Below are positions 22,141 through 30,547 of a stretch of DNA of 44,838 nt, piece after piece. Numbering within the stretch: position 1 is the first letter of the stretch; each line of letters opens with the position of its first letter. Position numbers and translations under genes: made by a program. Source of the DNA: an uncultured Prevotella sp. (GTDB taxonomy: Bacteria > Bacteroidota > Bacteroidia > Bacteroidales > Bacteroidaceae); the NCBI GenBank assembly GCA_900554545.1, contig USHW01000014.1, forward strand, positions 1-44,838, given 5' to 3'. The notes beneath the pieces are model-generated. The model did not search any database and was not told the origin of the DNA. It was given only the letters and a program-made list of their open reading frames with translations.

Positions 22141-22863
22141 ATGACGATAAAAGATTTCGTGACAAAGTTCCGCGAGGCGTTCGGCGACAGTACGCCGCTG
22201 CCCGTGGCCTTCGGCTACAGCCACAAGGCGGCGGCTGAAGCAAGGCACATTCCGCGCTGCATGATAGGCGCAATACGCAAGGTTTGTGACGGCGAGCCGC
22301 TCACTTTGACAACTGACAACGTGCTGTGTGGCGGCGGCGGACTGTACACTGCATTCCGGCCGATGCCCGAACGGGTGCCGGTGTTCGTATCGGAAGCAGA
22401 GCATTACAAGCAGACAAAGGAGATGGTGAAAGACTATATCGACCGTCTGGACATACGGCTGGCGGACAAGCCTTACCTGAACTTCATGCGCATTGACCGT
22501 TTGGAGAGCCTTGACGGCGTGGAGGGAGTGGTGTTCTTCGCCACGCCCGACGTGCTTTCGGGTCTCTGCTCGTGGGCGTTCTACGACAATAACGCCGATG
22601 ATGCCGTGTGCACACGCTTCGCTTCGGGATGCAGCAGTATCGTGACCTTCGCCGTAAACGAGAACAGACGCGGCGGACGGAGCTGCTTCGTCGGCCTGCT
22701 TGACCCCTCGGCGCGCCCCCTTGTACCAAAGAACGAACTGACGTTTGCCGTCCCTGCCTGCCGGTTCAGCGAGATGCTTGGCACAATGGAGCAGTCGGCC
22801 TTGTTCCAAAAGGCGTATTCGATAATAAGGAAACGCATAAACGGAGAGATACAAAAGGACTGA
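22141..22863 (+). CDS. DUF169 family protein
   Basis: 240 residues, cytoplasmic, without signal peptide or membrane helix. It reads as a full-length DUF169 protein: an N-terminal PLPVAFGYS segment, the conserved CMIGAIRKVCDGEPLTLT with two cysteines, the glycine run LCGGGGLYTAF, and LSGLCSWAFYDNNADD further on. The regularly placed cysteines suggest a metal or thiol function, but the family has no established activity. The gene stands alone and is flanked by the two 65-bp direct repeats, an arrangement that might reflect past duplication or insertion of the segment. Confidence 0.75.
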   Translation: MTIKDFVTKFREAFGDSTPLPVAFGYSHKAAAEARHIPRCMIGAIRKVCDGEPLTLTTDNVLCGGGGLYTAFRPMPERVPVFVSEAEHYKQTKEMVKDYIDRLDIRLADKPYLNFMRIDRLESLDGVEGVVFFATPDVLSGLCSWAFYDNNADDAVCTRFASGCSSIVTFAVNENRRGGRSCFVGLLDPSARPLVPKNELTFAVPACRFSEMLGTMEQSALFQKAYSIIRKRINGEIQKD

Positions 22864-22870
22864 ACGGACG

Positions 22871-22910
22871 ACCCACCCCAACCCTCCCGAAGGGAGGGAG
22901 TTTGATTACC
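22871..22910. repeat. Hairpin/G-quadruplex element K4 (reverse orientation)
   Basis: Reverse complement of the K3/K5 sequence with one difference in 40. The G-rich strand is the minus strand here. It begins 7 bases after the DUF169 stop. Confidence 0.9.
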
Positions 22911-22977
22911 TGTATCCGTTTGGCTATAGATAAATGTGAGTCTGGCACCGTTTTTCTACACGTCACGGCATCGACTG

Positions 22978-23042
22978 CATAACACATTGACACTCAACGC
23001 ATTACAAAAGGCCATGTTTTAGTTTCTAAAACATGGCCTTTT
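22978..23042. repeat. 65-bp direct repeat, right copy
   Basis: Partner of 21813-21877 (two mismatches). It begins 114 bases after the DUF169 stop. Confidence 0.95.
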
Positions 23043-23085
23043 GGATGGTAAAAGGTGGCCTTTTGCATTACAAAAGGCCACCAAT
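23006..23085. repeat. AAAAGGCC palindrome array A5
   Basis: The 17-bp stem of the direct repeat (23006-23022 with 23026-23042), then AAAAGGTGGCCTTTT and AAAAGGCCACC, which can pair with each other. It lies between the convergent ends of the DUF169 and GH31 genes. Confidence 0.8.
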
Positions 23086-23116
23086 TGAAAATATAACTGA
23101 TTTTACTTGCTTCGCG

Positions 23117-25570
23117 TCACAGCCTCACCGTGACTTTCTTTCCTGTGTAGGTAACGGTCTTTTCCTTGCCGTCGGGCGTGCGGACGGTGAACGTGCGGCT
23201 TGCCAGCATACCCGGATAAGAGCCGCGGCGCGCGCCGATGGTGAGGCGGCGAGCCTTGTCGTCCCATGTCATCGGTATTTCGGTGTACGCCCCTTTCTCG
23301 TAGTTGTAGTTGTCAAACTCGTCCTCATAGAGCGTGAACTGTCCGTCGGCACCGGGGTAAACGCGGATAACGAGCGCGTCCCAAGGCTTCTCCGTGGCAT
23401 ACTGAACATCCGGGCCGAACGGCACTATGCTGCCTGCGCGGACGTAAAGGGGCACGAGGTCGAGCGTGGTTTCACGCGTTATGTCCTGTCCGCCGCCGTG
23501 CCTCTCGCCCGTCCAGAAGTCATACCACGTTGCGCCTTCAGGCAGATAAACCGTTGTCTGCTTCTTCTGCGTGAAGTCAACGGCAGCCTCTTGCCCGTCT
23601 GCCTTGCCGCTGCTGTCGCGGTTCCAGCCGGTCATTTCGTCCATCTTAACCACCTTCTCAGGGGTATATTGAGCCTCAAGCACAGGGGCGACAAGCAGCG
23701 ACCGGCCGAACATATACTCGTCGGGCATGTCCCATACGCGGCGGTCGCCGGGGAAGTCCATCACCAACGCGCGCATGAACGTCGCCTGGCGGTGGGTCAC
23801 ATCCCAAGAAGTAGAGTAGATGTAAGGCAGCAACGAATAGCGCAGACGTATCATTTTCTCGATGGCGTCATACACAAGTTCGCCCTTTTTCCCGAACAAA
23901 TAGATTTCACGTGGAGTGTCGGCGCCGTGCGAACGCATCATAGGCGTGAACGCGCCGAACTGCAACCAGCGCACGAAAAGTTCCTGAAAGAGGGGGTTCC
24001 TTGTGGCTGTTCCGTCGGCAAGGTTATACTGGCTGGCAAAGAATCCGCCGATGTCGTTGTTCCAATGAGGCATGCCGCAGAGCGAGAAATTAAGCCCGGC
24101 AGGCACCTGTTTGCGAAGGTTCTCCCATGAAGAGGCCACATCGCCCGACCATACATTGGCTCCGTAGCGCTGCTGTCCTACAAAACCCGAGCGCGTAAGT
24201 ATGAACACACGCTTGTCGGAAGTCACGCCGCGCTGATGCTCGTAAACGCCTCCGACTGCAGCAAGTGGGTACGCATTGCGCACCTTGCGGAACGAACCGA
24301 GGTATGTCTTCTGGTCAAGGTCAGAAGGTTTGAAGTCAAGATGGTCAGGGTCTGTAGAGTCCATCCACCACGCGTCCATGCCATACTTGAAGATGCCGGC
24401 GTTCAGATACTTCCAATAAATGTCCCTGGCTTCGGGCGAATAGGCGTCATACACCTTCACGCCTGATGGATAATCCGGGTTCGGAGGCCATCCTTCAGTA
24501 CCAGCCGAAGGCCATGTCTTGAAGTCATAGAGCAGGCCTTTCGGTGCAAGTTCGCGGTAAGGCTTAGTCATCGGGCCGAAAGACGACCAGATGGATATGG
24601 CCATGTGGGCGTTCATTGAGTGCACGTCGTCGAGCATTTTCTGGGGATTATAGAAAAGCGGATTGGTAAACTCCATCGAGTTCCACAGGTAATTGCCGCC
24701 CCAATACTGCCAGTCCTGTATTATTCCGTCAAGAGGCACGCCCAGCTCGCGGTACTTGCGCACAACGCCAACCACCTCGTCCTGGCTCTTGTAGCGCTCC
24801 TTGCTCTGCCAAAAGCCGTAAGTCCACAGCGGGAACATGGGCACCTGGCCGGTAAGCCGGCGCATGCAGGCCACCACTCCGTCGGCGTTGCCGCCGTACA
24901 TGAAGTAATAATCGACGCACGTTCCTACCTCGAAGTCGAACGAAAGGCCGCCTGCATTGTCGGTGAACGTCACTGGCGAATAGTTGTCGAAGAACAGGCC
25001 GTAGCCCTTTACCGACTGGATGAAGGGGCTGCTGTCCTCCAGATTGCTCTGTATGAGATATTTCTGCTGGTCGCGCTGGCTCATCTTGCCGGTCTGGAGC
25101 TGACCCAATCCGTATATGGGTTCATCCTTGTCAAGGGTGAAAGACTGGCATACGCGGTAACAGCCCTTGTCTACACCGCTCTCGACAGGTGTGAAAACCG
25201 ACGCGCCCTTTTCCTTCAGCAGGCTGTTGCCTGCGGCATCAGCGAAGCTCACCGTGCCGTCGTTTCTGTCAATCGTGACGCTAACCTCGCGGCTTTTCAG
25301 CGTCACTGTGCCGTCAGCCTCGGCCAGCTTGAACTTTGTCTCTTCAGGAACCATTACCACGGCGAGGCTCTTCTCTTCCGGCGCAGCCGCCTGCGGAGCC
25401 TTCACCACGCGGACAATCGAAGGCGAATAAAACGTGACCTCACACTTGAACTTGCCTCCCTGAACGTCGAGACGCACACCTTGCGCCGTCCGCCCGACGC
25501 CCTGCGCCGCCGCAGGCAGACACATCAGAAGTGCAAGAAAGGCCACGGCCAAATAACGAAATGCTTTCAT
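23117..25570 (-). CDS. Glycoside hydrolase family 31, alpha-xylosidase-like
   Basis: Retaining alpha-glycosidase, probably periplasmic or outer-membrane associated; the closest known style is the alpha-xylosidase used in xyloglucan breakdown, though an alpha-glucosidase cannot be excluded. It has 817 residues with a signal peptide (MKAFRYLAVAFLALLMCLPAAAQ). An N-terminal beta-sandwich precedes the barrel. The nucleophile is in WWMDSTDPD (Asp404) and the acid/base in WSGDVASSW (Asp477). GFWQSKERYKSQDE and the DIGGFF motif are typical of the family. The two C-terminal beta domains follow. It has no SusC/SusD or other glycosidase neighbour, so it is not in a visible polysaccharide utilisation locus. 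Confidence 0.93.
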   Translation of the reverse strand: MKAFRYLAVAFLALLMCLPAAAQGVGRTAQGVRLDVQGGKFKCEVTFYSPSIVRVVKAPQAAAPEEKSLAVVMVPEETKFKLAEADGTVTLKSREVSVTIDRNDGTVSFADAAGNSLLKEKGASVFTPVESGVDKGCYRVCQSFTLDKDEPIYGLGQLQTGKMSQRDQQKYLIQSNLEDSSPFIQSVKGYGLFFDNYSPVTFTDNAGGLSFDFEVGTCVDYYFMYGGNADGVVACMRRLTGQVPMFPLWTYGFWQSKERYKSQDEVVGVVRKYRELGVPLDGIIQDWQYWGGNYLWNSMEFTNPLFYNPQKMLDDVHSMNAHMAISIWSSFGPMTKPYRELAPKGLLYDFKTWPSAGTEGWPPNPDYPSGVKVYDAYSPEARDIYWKYLNAGIFKYGMDAWWMDSTDPDHLDFKPSDLDQKTYLGSFRKVRNAYPLAAVGGVYEHQRGVTSDKRVFILTRSGFVGQQRYGANVWSGDVASSWENLRKQVPAGLNFSLCGMPHWNNDIGGFFASQYNLADGTATRNPLFQELFVRWLQFGAFTPMMRSHGADTPREIYLFGKKGELVYDAIEKMIRLRYSLLPYIYSTSWDVTHRQATFMRALVMDFPGDRRVWDMPDEYMFGRSLLVAPVLEAQYTPEKVVKMDEMTGWNRDSSGKADGQEAAVDFTQKKQTTVYLPEGATWYDFWTGERHGGGQDITRETTLDLVPLYVRAGSIVPFGPDVQYATEKPWDALVIRVYPGADGQFTLYEDEFDNYNYEKGAYTEIPMTWDDKARRLTIGARRGSYPGMLASRTFTVRTPDGKEKTVTYTGKKVTVRL

Positions 25571-25609
25571 TGATACGTGTTTTTAATTAGGAATTAGATA
25601 TTTCAGCCG

Positions 25610-25617
25610 CAAAAATA
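25610..25617 (-). promoter_or_regulatory. -7 box of the GH31 gene
   Basis: TATTTTTG on the minus strand, 39 bases before the start codon; the upstream box is not clear. Confidence 0.5.
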
Positions 25618-25681
25618 CGAAATAATAAGACACCAAGCAAGCATCAGCCACACTTTTAGCAGCCTTTGGATTACGACGCAC

Positions 25682-25790
25682 GGTAATCGTCATGCCGCAC
25701 AGCGATGCGGCATCCAGAGGATATAAGAACCTCAAATTGTGATAGTTGCATATACTGGATGCCGCATCGCCGTGCGGCATGACAGTTACC
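25682..25790. repeat. Palindromic element P2
   Basis: Arms 25682-25717 and 25755-25790 pair at 33 of 36 positions (GGTAATCGTCATGCCGC against GCGGCATGACAGTTACC). It is the same element as the outer arms of P1 but without the internal GGATT hairpins. Confidence 0.85.
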
Positions 25791-25820
25791 GAGTGCCTCA
25801 TTTGCAGCTAAATAAATAAT

Positions 25821-25860
25821 GGTAATCAAGCTCCCTCCCTTCGGGAGGGTTGGGGTGGGT
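25821..25860. repeat. Hairpin/G-quadruplex element K5
   Basis: Identical to K3 over 40 bases. It follows P2 at exactly the spacing with which K3 follows P1. Confidence 0.9.
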
Positions 25861-25863
25861 TTC

Positions 25864-25947
25864 TAAAAGGCCGTCTTTCAGCTTCCAAAAGGTGGCCTTT
25901 TGCACGGTAAAAGGCCATCAATTGCACGCTAAAAGGCCACCTTTTGG
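25864..25947. repeat. AAAAGGCC palindrome array A6
   Basis: Four units. CCAAAAGGTGGCCTTTT (25885-25901) is the perfect reverse complement of 25931-25947. The tail GGAAAGCCGCGG matches the start of the A1 tail. It lies between the divergent GH31 and efflux genes; 25948-26100 shows nothing else. Confidence 0.8.
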
Positions 25948-26101
25948 AAAGCCGCGGAAAACAAGGCGTTTGGCAACCGTCCGACAACGGCGGAAACAAT
26001 GGCCGCCATACGGTCTGCCGCCGGTATGGAACGAACCGCCAAACAGTTAAAATATCAAAAAAGAAAGGCTTTATAAGGTTACACCGTATATCTTTTTTCC
26101 T

Positions 26102-26109
26102 TAACTTTG
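26102..26109 (+). promoter_or_regulatory. -7 box of the efflux operon
   Basis: TAACTTTG, a consensus -7 box 31 bases before the leader ORF and 166 bases before tolC. It implies an unusually long 5' leader for a Bacteroidota gene. Confidence 0.6.
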
Positions 26110-26140
26110 CAGCCGCAAACAAAGGATAGGGAAACAAAAC

Positions 26141-26215
26141 ATGGGAATTTATACGGTCTTTTACAAAAACAAAATCAGTAAATTCCACTCATGGGGAGCG
26201 GCAGCTTTGATTTAA
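26141..26215 (+). CDS. Leader ORF of the efflux operon, 24 codons
   Basis: ATG at 26141 to TAA at 26213 encodes 24 residues, starting MGIYTVFYKNKISKFHSWG and ending AAALI. It sits between the -7 box and the tolC-like gene, which starts 60 bases after its stop. GGAATTTA (26144-26151) and TAAATTCC (26179-26186) inside the ORF can pair. Short leader ORFs ahead of drug-efflux genes often regulate by ribosome stalling; that role is inferred here. It may also be chance, since 24 codons is short. Confidence 0.45.
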   Translation: MGIYTVFYKNKISKFHSWGAAALI

Positions 26216-26275
26216 AGTCAGCTTCTCTTTTTACCGCCATATCCATTCCATCATTATAACATAACCAATCAACTT

Positions 26276-27589
26276 ATGAGCAAAAAGAAAAGGCTCATAG
26301 GGCTGTTGTGCGCCACAGCCCTATGCAGCCAGGGGTTATATGCCCAGTCACAACTGATGGGCATAGACGAATTACTACGCCTTGCCGACGCACAAAGCAA
26401 AAGCATCCAGACTTACAGAACTGGGACTGAAGCCGCCGGTGAAGCCCTGAAAGCGGCCAAGGCACAGCGGTTGCCCGACGTAAACGTGTCGCTTTCGGCC
26501 AGTTATCTTGGCAACGGGAAGATTTGGGACAGGGATTTCGGCAACGCGATGACGGTTGACATGCCCCACTTCGGCAACAACTTCGTCATTGAGGCGCAAC
26601 AGGTAATTTATGCCGGAGGCGCCATCAGCAGCGGCATCAGGCAGGCCGAACTCGGCAAACAGCTGGCGGAACTCGACCTGCAAAAGGACATTCAGGAAGT
26701 GCGTTTCCTGCTTCTCGGGCATTACCTGAACCTGTACAAGCTGGACAATCACATCAAAGTGCTGCAAGACAACATAAGGCTGACCGACGAAGTGATTGCC
26801 AACATGAAGGCAAAAAGGGAGCAGGGCACCGTCCTGAAGAACGACATCACGCGCTATGAGCTGCAAAAGGAACAGCTGAACCTTCAGCTGACAAGGACAA
26901 GGGACGCACGCACCACAGCCAACTTCCAGCTCGTTACCACACTGCATCTGCCCGAAGGGACGGAAATAAAGCCTGACACCGCAATGCTGGAACAGAAGAT
27001 ACAGACGCTCACGGAGAACGAATGGCAGGACATGGCGAGGGCGAACAACATTCTGCTGAAGCAGACGCAGACCGCCATACGGCTTAACGAGCAGAAGGTA
27101 AAGCAGGAACGCGCTGAACGGTTGCCCCACATCTCGATAGTGGCCGCCGACCATCTGGACGGCCCGGTAACCATCGAAGTGCCCGCGCTTGACAACAACT
27201 TCAATTACTGGTACATAGGAGTGGGGATAAAATACAACCTGTCGTCGCTGTTCAAAAACAACAACAGGCTGCGGCAGGCACGGCTGAACGTGCGGCAGGC
27301 GCAGGAGAACCACCAGCTGGCACAGGAGAAAATAAAGAACGACGTGCAGGAAGGCTATGTGAACTTCATGACCTCATTCACCGACTTGAGGACGCAGGAG
27401 AAAAGCGTTAAGCTGGCCGACGAGAACTACAGCGTGACCGACAACCGCTACAAGAACGACATGGCGCTGCTTACCGACATGATAGACGCAAGCAACATGA
27501 AGCTAAGCGCCGACTTAGGATTAGTGAACGCGCGCATAAACATCCTGTACAACTATTACAAGATGAAATACATCACACACACATTATAA
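26276..27589 (+). CDS. TolC family outer-membrane efflux protein
   Basis: Trimeric outer-membrane exit duct for a tripartite pump. It has 437 residues with a signal peptide (cleavage likely after LYAQ, residue 24). Two repeats of the outer membrane efflux family are present: long coiled-coil helices with DLQKDIQEVRFLLLGHYLNLYKLDNHIKVL and, near the C-terminus, DEGYVNF-like and TDMIDASNMKLSADLGLVNARINILYNYYKM. The family motif linking helices (LTDMIDA) is recognisable. It is the first structural gene of a three-gene operon; the adaptor gene starts 25 bases after the stop. Confidence 0.93.
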   Translation: MSKKKRLIGLLCATALCSQGLYAQSQLMGIDELLRLADAQSKSIQTYRTGTEAAGEALKAAKAQRLPDVNVSLSASYLGNGKIWDRDFGNAMTVDMPHFGNNFVIEAQQVIYAGGAISSGIRQAELGKQLAELDLQKDIQEVRFLLLGHYLNLYKLDNHIKVLQDNIRLTDEVIANMKAKREQGTVLKNDITRYELQKEQLNLQLTRTRDARTTANFQLVTTLHLPEGTEIKPDTAMLEQKIQTLTENEWQDMARANNILLKQTQTAIRLNEQKVKQERAERLPHISIVAADHLDGPVTIEVPALDNNFNYWYIGVGIKYNLSSLFKNNNRLRQARLNVRQAQENHQLAQEKIKNDVQEGYVNFMTSFTDLRTQEKSVKLADENYSVTDNRYKNDMALLTDMIDASNMKLSADLGLVNARINILYNYYKMKYITHTL

Positions 27590-27614
27590 ACACATTAAAG
27601 AACAGATTGTCATC

Positions 27615-28649
27615 ATGGTAACGAGAAAAACAAAAAAGCTGATTTACAATACAACCGTCATTGCACTGCTGCTGATTGGCGTCGCGTATGTATGTTCAAG
27701 GTTCATACACCTTGGAAACGTTGAATATACCGACAACGCGCAGGTGAGGCAGCACATAACCCCTGTCAACACGCGCGTTCAGGGCTTCATAAAGAAGATT
27801 TATTTCGATGAATACAAGCCTGTACACAAAGGCGACACGCTGCTTGTCATCGAGGACTCGGAATTCAAGTTGCGGCTGGCGCAGGCCGAAGCCGACCTTG
27901 CCAACGCCCTTGCAGGCCGGCAGGCAACCAACGCAGGCATAGCAACCACGCAGAACAACATCAGCGTGAACGACGCTACGGTTGAGGAAATACGGGTGCA
28001 AAGGGCGAATGCCGGACGCGAACTGCAACGCTACAAGAAACTGTTGGAGCAGGACGCAGTGACCAAACAGCAGTATGACAACGTGAAAACGGCCTACGAC
28101 GCCATCAACGCCAGATACGAACAGGCACTCAGGACACGGCATTCAACATCGCTGTCAAAGAACGAACAGGGCCACCGTTTGGGGCAAAACGAGGCGGCGG
28201 TGCGCCTCGCTCAGGCTGCGGTTGACCTCGCCAAGCTCAACCTTTCATACACTGTCATAGTGGCGACATGCGACGGAGTGACGGGCAGGAAGGACATACA
28301 CGAGGGCCAGCTGGTGCAGCCAGGACAGACGATGGTCGACATTGTAGACGACGGCGAGCTGTGGGTTGTCGCCAATTACCGCGAGACCCAGCTGCCGAAC
28401 ATCAAGGAGGGAGCCAGCGTAACATTTACGGCCGATGCCGTTCCGGGCGTTGAATACAAGGGCGTTGTCGAGTCGTTGTCCGACGCTACGGGCGCGGCCT
28501 TCTCGCTGATACCGCAAGACAACGCCACAGGAAACTTCGTAAAGGTGGAGCAAAGGGTGCCGGTACGCATCCGTCTGCATGGCAACGACACGGCCGACGT
28601 GCGCCGTTTGAGGGCCGGCTTCAATGTGGAATGTAAAGTGAAATACTGA
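27615..28649 (+). CDS. HlyD/EmrA family membrane fusion protein
   Basis: Periplasmic adaptor joining the inner-membrane transporter to TolC. It has 344 residues with a single N-terminal membrane helix at about 12-29 (TVIALLLIGVAYVCSRFI). The lipoyl-like half motifs follow (VEYTDNAQVRQHITPVNTRVQG and CDGVTGRKDIHEGQLVQPGQ), flanking a coiled-coil hairpin at about 85-200, then a beta-barrel domain (VVANYRETQLPNIKEG). This is the EmrA type that pairs with MFS antiporters. Its stop is 2 bases before the next start. Confidence 0.93.
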   Translation: MVTRKTKKLIYNTTVIALLLIGVAYVCSRFIHLGNVEYTDNAQVRQHITPVNTRVQGFIKKIYFDEYKPVHKGDTLLVIEDSEFKLRLAQAEADLANALAGRQATNAGIATTQNNISVNDATVEEIRVQRANAGRELQRYKKLLEQDAVTKQQYDNVKTAYDAINARYEQALRTRHSTSLSKNEQGHRLGQNEAAVRLAQAAVDLAKLNLSYTVIVATCDGVTGRKDIHEGQLVQPGQTMVDIVDDGELWVVANYRETQLPNIKEGASVTFTADAVPGVEYKGVVESLSDATGAAFSLIPQDNATGNFVKVEQRVPVRIRLHGNDTADVRRLRAGFNVECKVKY

Positions 28650-28651
28650 AA

Positions 28652-30250
28652 ATGAACGGTACTATGCCTTTTTCCATGCCGATGTTCAGGAGCTTCGTGC
28701 CTGAAAAGATACGGCCTTGGATTTACGTTTTCATAGCTGTCACCTTCCAGTTCTCCGGCGGACTTTACCTCGGAACGCTTAACCAGATGATGGGAGAGAC
28801 GGCGCTTATGAGGGAAGACCTCACGATGTGCCTTTTCGCCAACCTGTCGGGAATGGCCATCTACTTTCCGGTGTTGTTCCGGATGAAGTTCCGTTTCACC
28901 AACAAAACACTGCTGTGCGCCGCGGCTACCGGCGTTCTGCTGTGCAATCTGGCCGCACCGCACATCACACTGCTGCCCTTGCTGTGGCTTGTGTGCTTCA
29001 TCGAGGGTATATGCAAGATACAGGGAACGTTCGAGTGCATGTCGAACATCCAGCTGTGGATGACCCCCAAGCGCGACTTCACGGTGTTCTTCCCCATGCT
29101 GCACATAATAATACTGGGCAGCATGCAGCTGTCCGACCTGCTTGCCACTTGCCTGATGTATCACTACCACTGGGATTTCATGCAGCTGTTCATCTGCGGA
29201 ACAATGATGGTTGACCTGCTCATACTTACCGTTTGCACGCGACATTTCCGCATGTTCAAGAAGTTTCCGCTCTTCGGCATCGACTGGTTAGGGGCTGTCC
29301 TGTGGGCGGCATTGGTCTTGGAAGTGACGTTCCTGTTCAACTACGGCGACTATTACGACTGGTGGAACAGCCCCGTGATACGCCGGTTGAGCGTGGTCGC
29401 GGCGGTAACGTTCATCGTCTGCATAGGCCGTATGTTCTCAATCAGGCACCCGTACCTTGAGCCTAAGATGTGGACTTACCGCTATCTGCTGCCCATACTC
29501 ATACTGGTTGCGCTGGTGGAGATGCTTCTCTCAACCGAACATGTGCTTGAAGAGATATTCCTTGAAGAGGTGATGCACTACGGAACTATGACCGCCGTGC
29601 AGCTCGACTGGCCGGTACTGGTCGGATGCGTTGCCGGCTGCCTGTTCTCGTTTTGGTGGATGCACGTAAGGCGTTTCCACTATCTGCGCCTGCTGATAGT
29701 CGGGCTTTTCGGGATGGCGTGCTACCTGCTGTACTTCTACTTCGCAATGTCGGGCGACATGCACATATCCCAGCTCTGCCTGCCTATGGCCTGCCGGGGC
29801 TTCGGCTACGCAGTGCTGAGCGTGACGTTCATGACCTGCGCGGAGGAGATTATGAGCTTCCAGCACTTCTTCCAGGCGTTGTCGGTGTTCAATATGCTGC
29901 ACATGGTGATGGGCGGAGTTATCGGCGCGGCCATCTTCACGCGTGCAATGAAGTACTACATTCCCGACAACATGTCACGCTACGGGGCGGCGGTTGACAA
30001 CGTGGCGGCAAGCAGGGAGGCCGTAAACGTTCCTCACATGATGGAGACCTTCATGCAGCAAATGACCGAAATAAGCATAAAGCAGGTGTACGGATGGGCG
30101 GCATACGCCTGCATCTTCCTGCTGTTGCTGTTCCTTCTGTACGACGCTCCGATGCGGAGAAACCTCAAGCAGATGCCCAGTTGGCAGGCGGTGAGAAAAC
30201 AGGTGATGAAGAGCCTCACATCAAGAAAAACGAAACAGCAAAACGCCTGA
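28652..30250 (+). CDS. MFS efflux transporter, EmrB-like
   Basis: Inner-membrane proton-driven drug exporter of the major facilitator superfamily, 14-helix class. It has 532 residues with about fourteen hydrophobic segments and a C-terminal cytoplasmic basic tail (MRRNLKQMPSWQAVRKQ). The sequence is diverged from E. coli EmrB: the usual N-terminal D-x-T-I-V-N motif is replaced by YLGTLNQMMG. The call therefore rests on topology and on the TolC and EmrA-like genes directly upstream. Similar three-gene sets are widespread in Bacteroidota. The substrate is unknown. Confidence 0.85.
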   Translation: MNGTMPFSMPMFRSFVPEKIRPWIYVFIAVTFQFSGGLYLGTLNQMMGETALMREDLTMCLFANLSGMAIYFPVLFRMKFRFTNKTLLCAAATGVLLCNLAAPHITLLPLLWLVCFIEGICKIQGTFECMSNIQLWMTPKRDFTVFFPMLHIIILGSMQLSDLLATCLMYHYHWDFMQLFICGTMMVDLLILTVCTRHFRMFKKFPLFGIDWLGAVLWAALVLEVTFLFNYGDYYDWWNSPVIRRLSVVAAVTFIVCIGRMFSIRHPYLEPKMWTYRYLLPILILVALVEMLLSTEHVLEEIFLEEVMHYGTMTAVQLDWPVLVGCVAGCLFSFWWMHVRRFHYLRLLIVGLFGMACYLLYFYFAMSGDMHISQLCLPMACRGFGYAVLSVTFMTCAEEIMSFQHFFQALSVFNMLHMVMGGVIGAAIFTRAMKYYIPDNMSRYGAAVDNVAASREAVNVPHMMETFMQQMTEISIKQVYGWAAYACIFLLLLFLLYDAPMRRNLKQMPSWQAVRKQVMKSLTSRKTKQQNA

Positions 30251-30266
30251 TAACCACCGCCTTTGC

Positions 30267-30348
30267 AAAAGGCCGTCAATCGCATTGCAAAAGACCGTGT
30301 TTTGCACGCCAAAAAGTGGCCTTTTAGAAGCTAAAAGGCCACCTTTTG
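30267..30348. repeat. AAAAGGCC palindrome array A7
   Basis: Four units beginning 17 bases after the efflux operon. Units 30311-30327 and 30331-30347 form a 17-bp stem with one mismatch and a 3-base loop, ending in CCTTTT. It may terminate the operon. Nothing else is evident up to 30516. Confidence 0.8.
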
Positions 30349-30516
30349 GGAAACGCCCGTAAACAGGCCACTGGCAAAGGCTCGGCCCCTCAGCCTGCCA
30401 CAGGCCGGACATGAGACACTGCATGACAAAATTCCACACGACAGCCAATGGCTGGCATACCTGAAAAACATCATATTATTCCGCCACGCCAAAGGCATAA
30501 AGACCGATGTTTTTTG

Positions 30517-30524
30517 TATTTTTG
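30517..30524 (+). promoter_or_regulatory. -7 box of the DUF1810 gene
   Basis: TATTTTTG, 23 bases upstream of the start codon, with no clear upstream box. Confidence 0.45.
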
Positions 30525-30547
30525 CAGGACAACATACGATAAATGAC

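Noticed and set aside
22141..22863. DUF169 segment as a transposon or gene cassette
   Set aside because: No transposase, terminal inverted repeats or target duplication are visible; only the 65-bp direct repeats support mobility.
23117..25570. GH31 gene as part of a polysaccharide utilisation locus
   Set aside because: No SusC, SusD, regulator or second glycosidase lies nearby.
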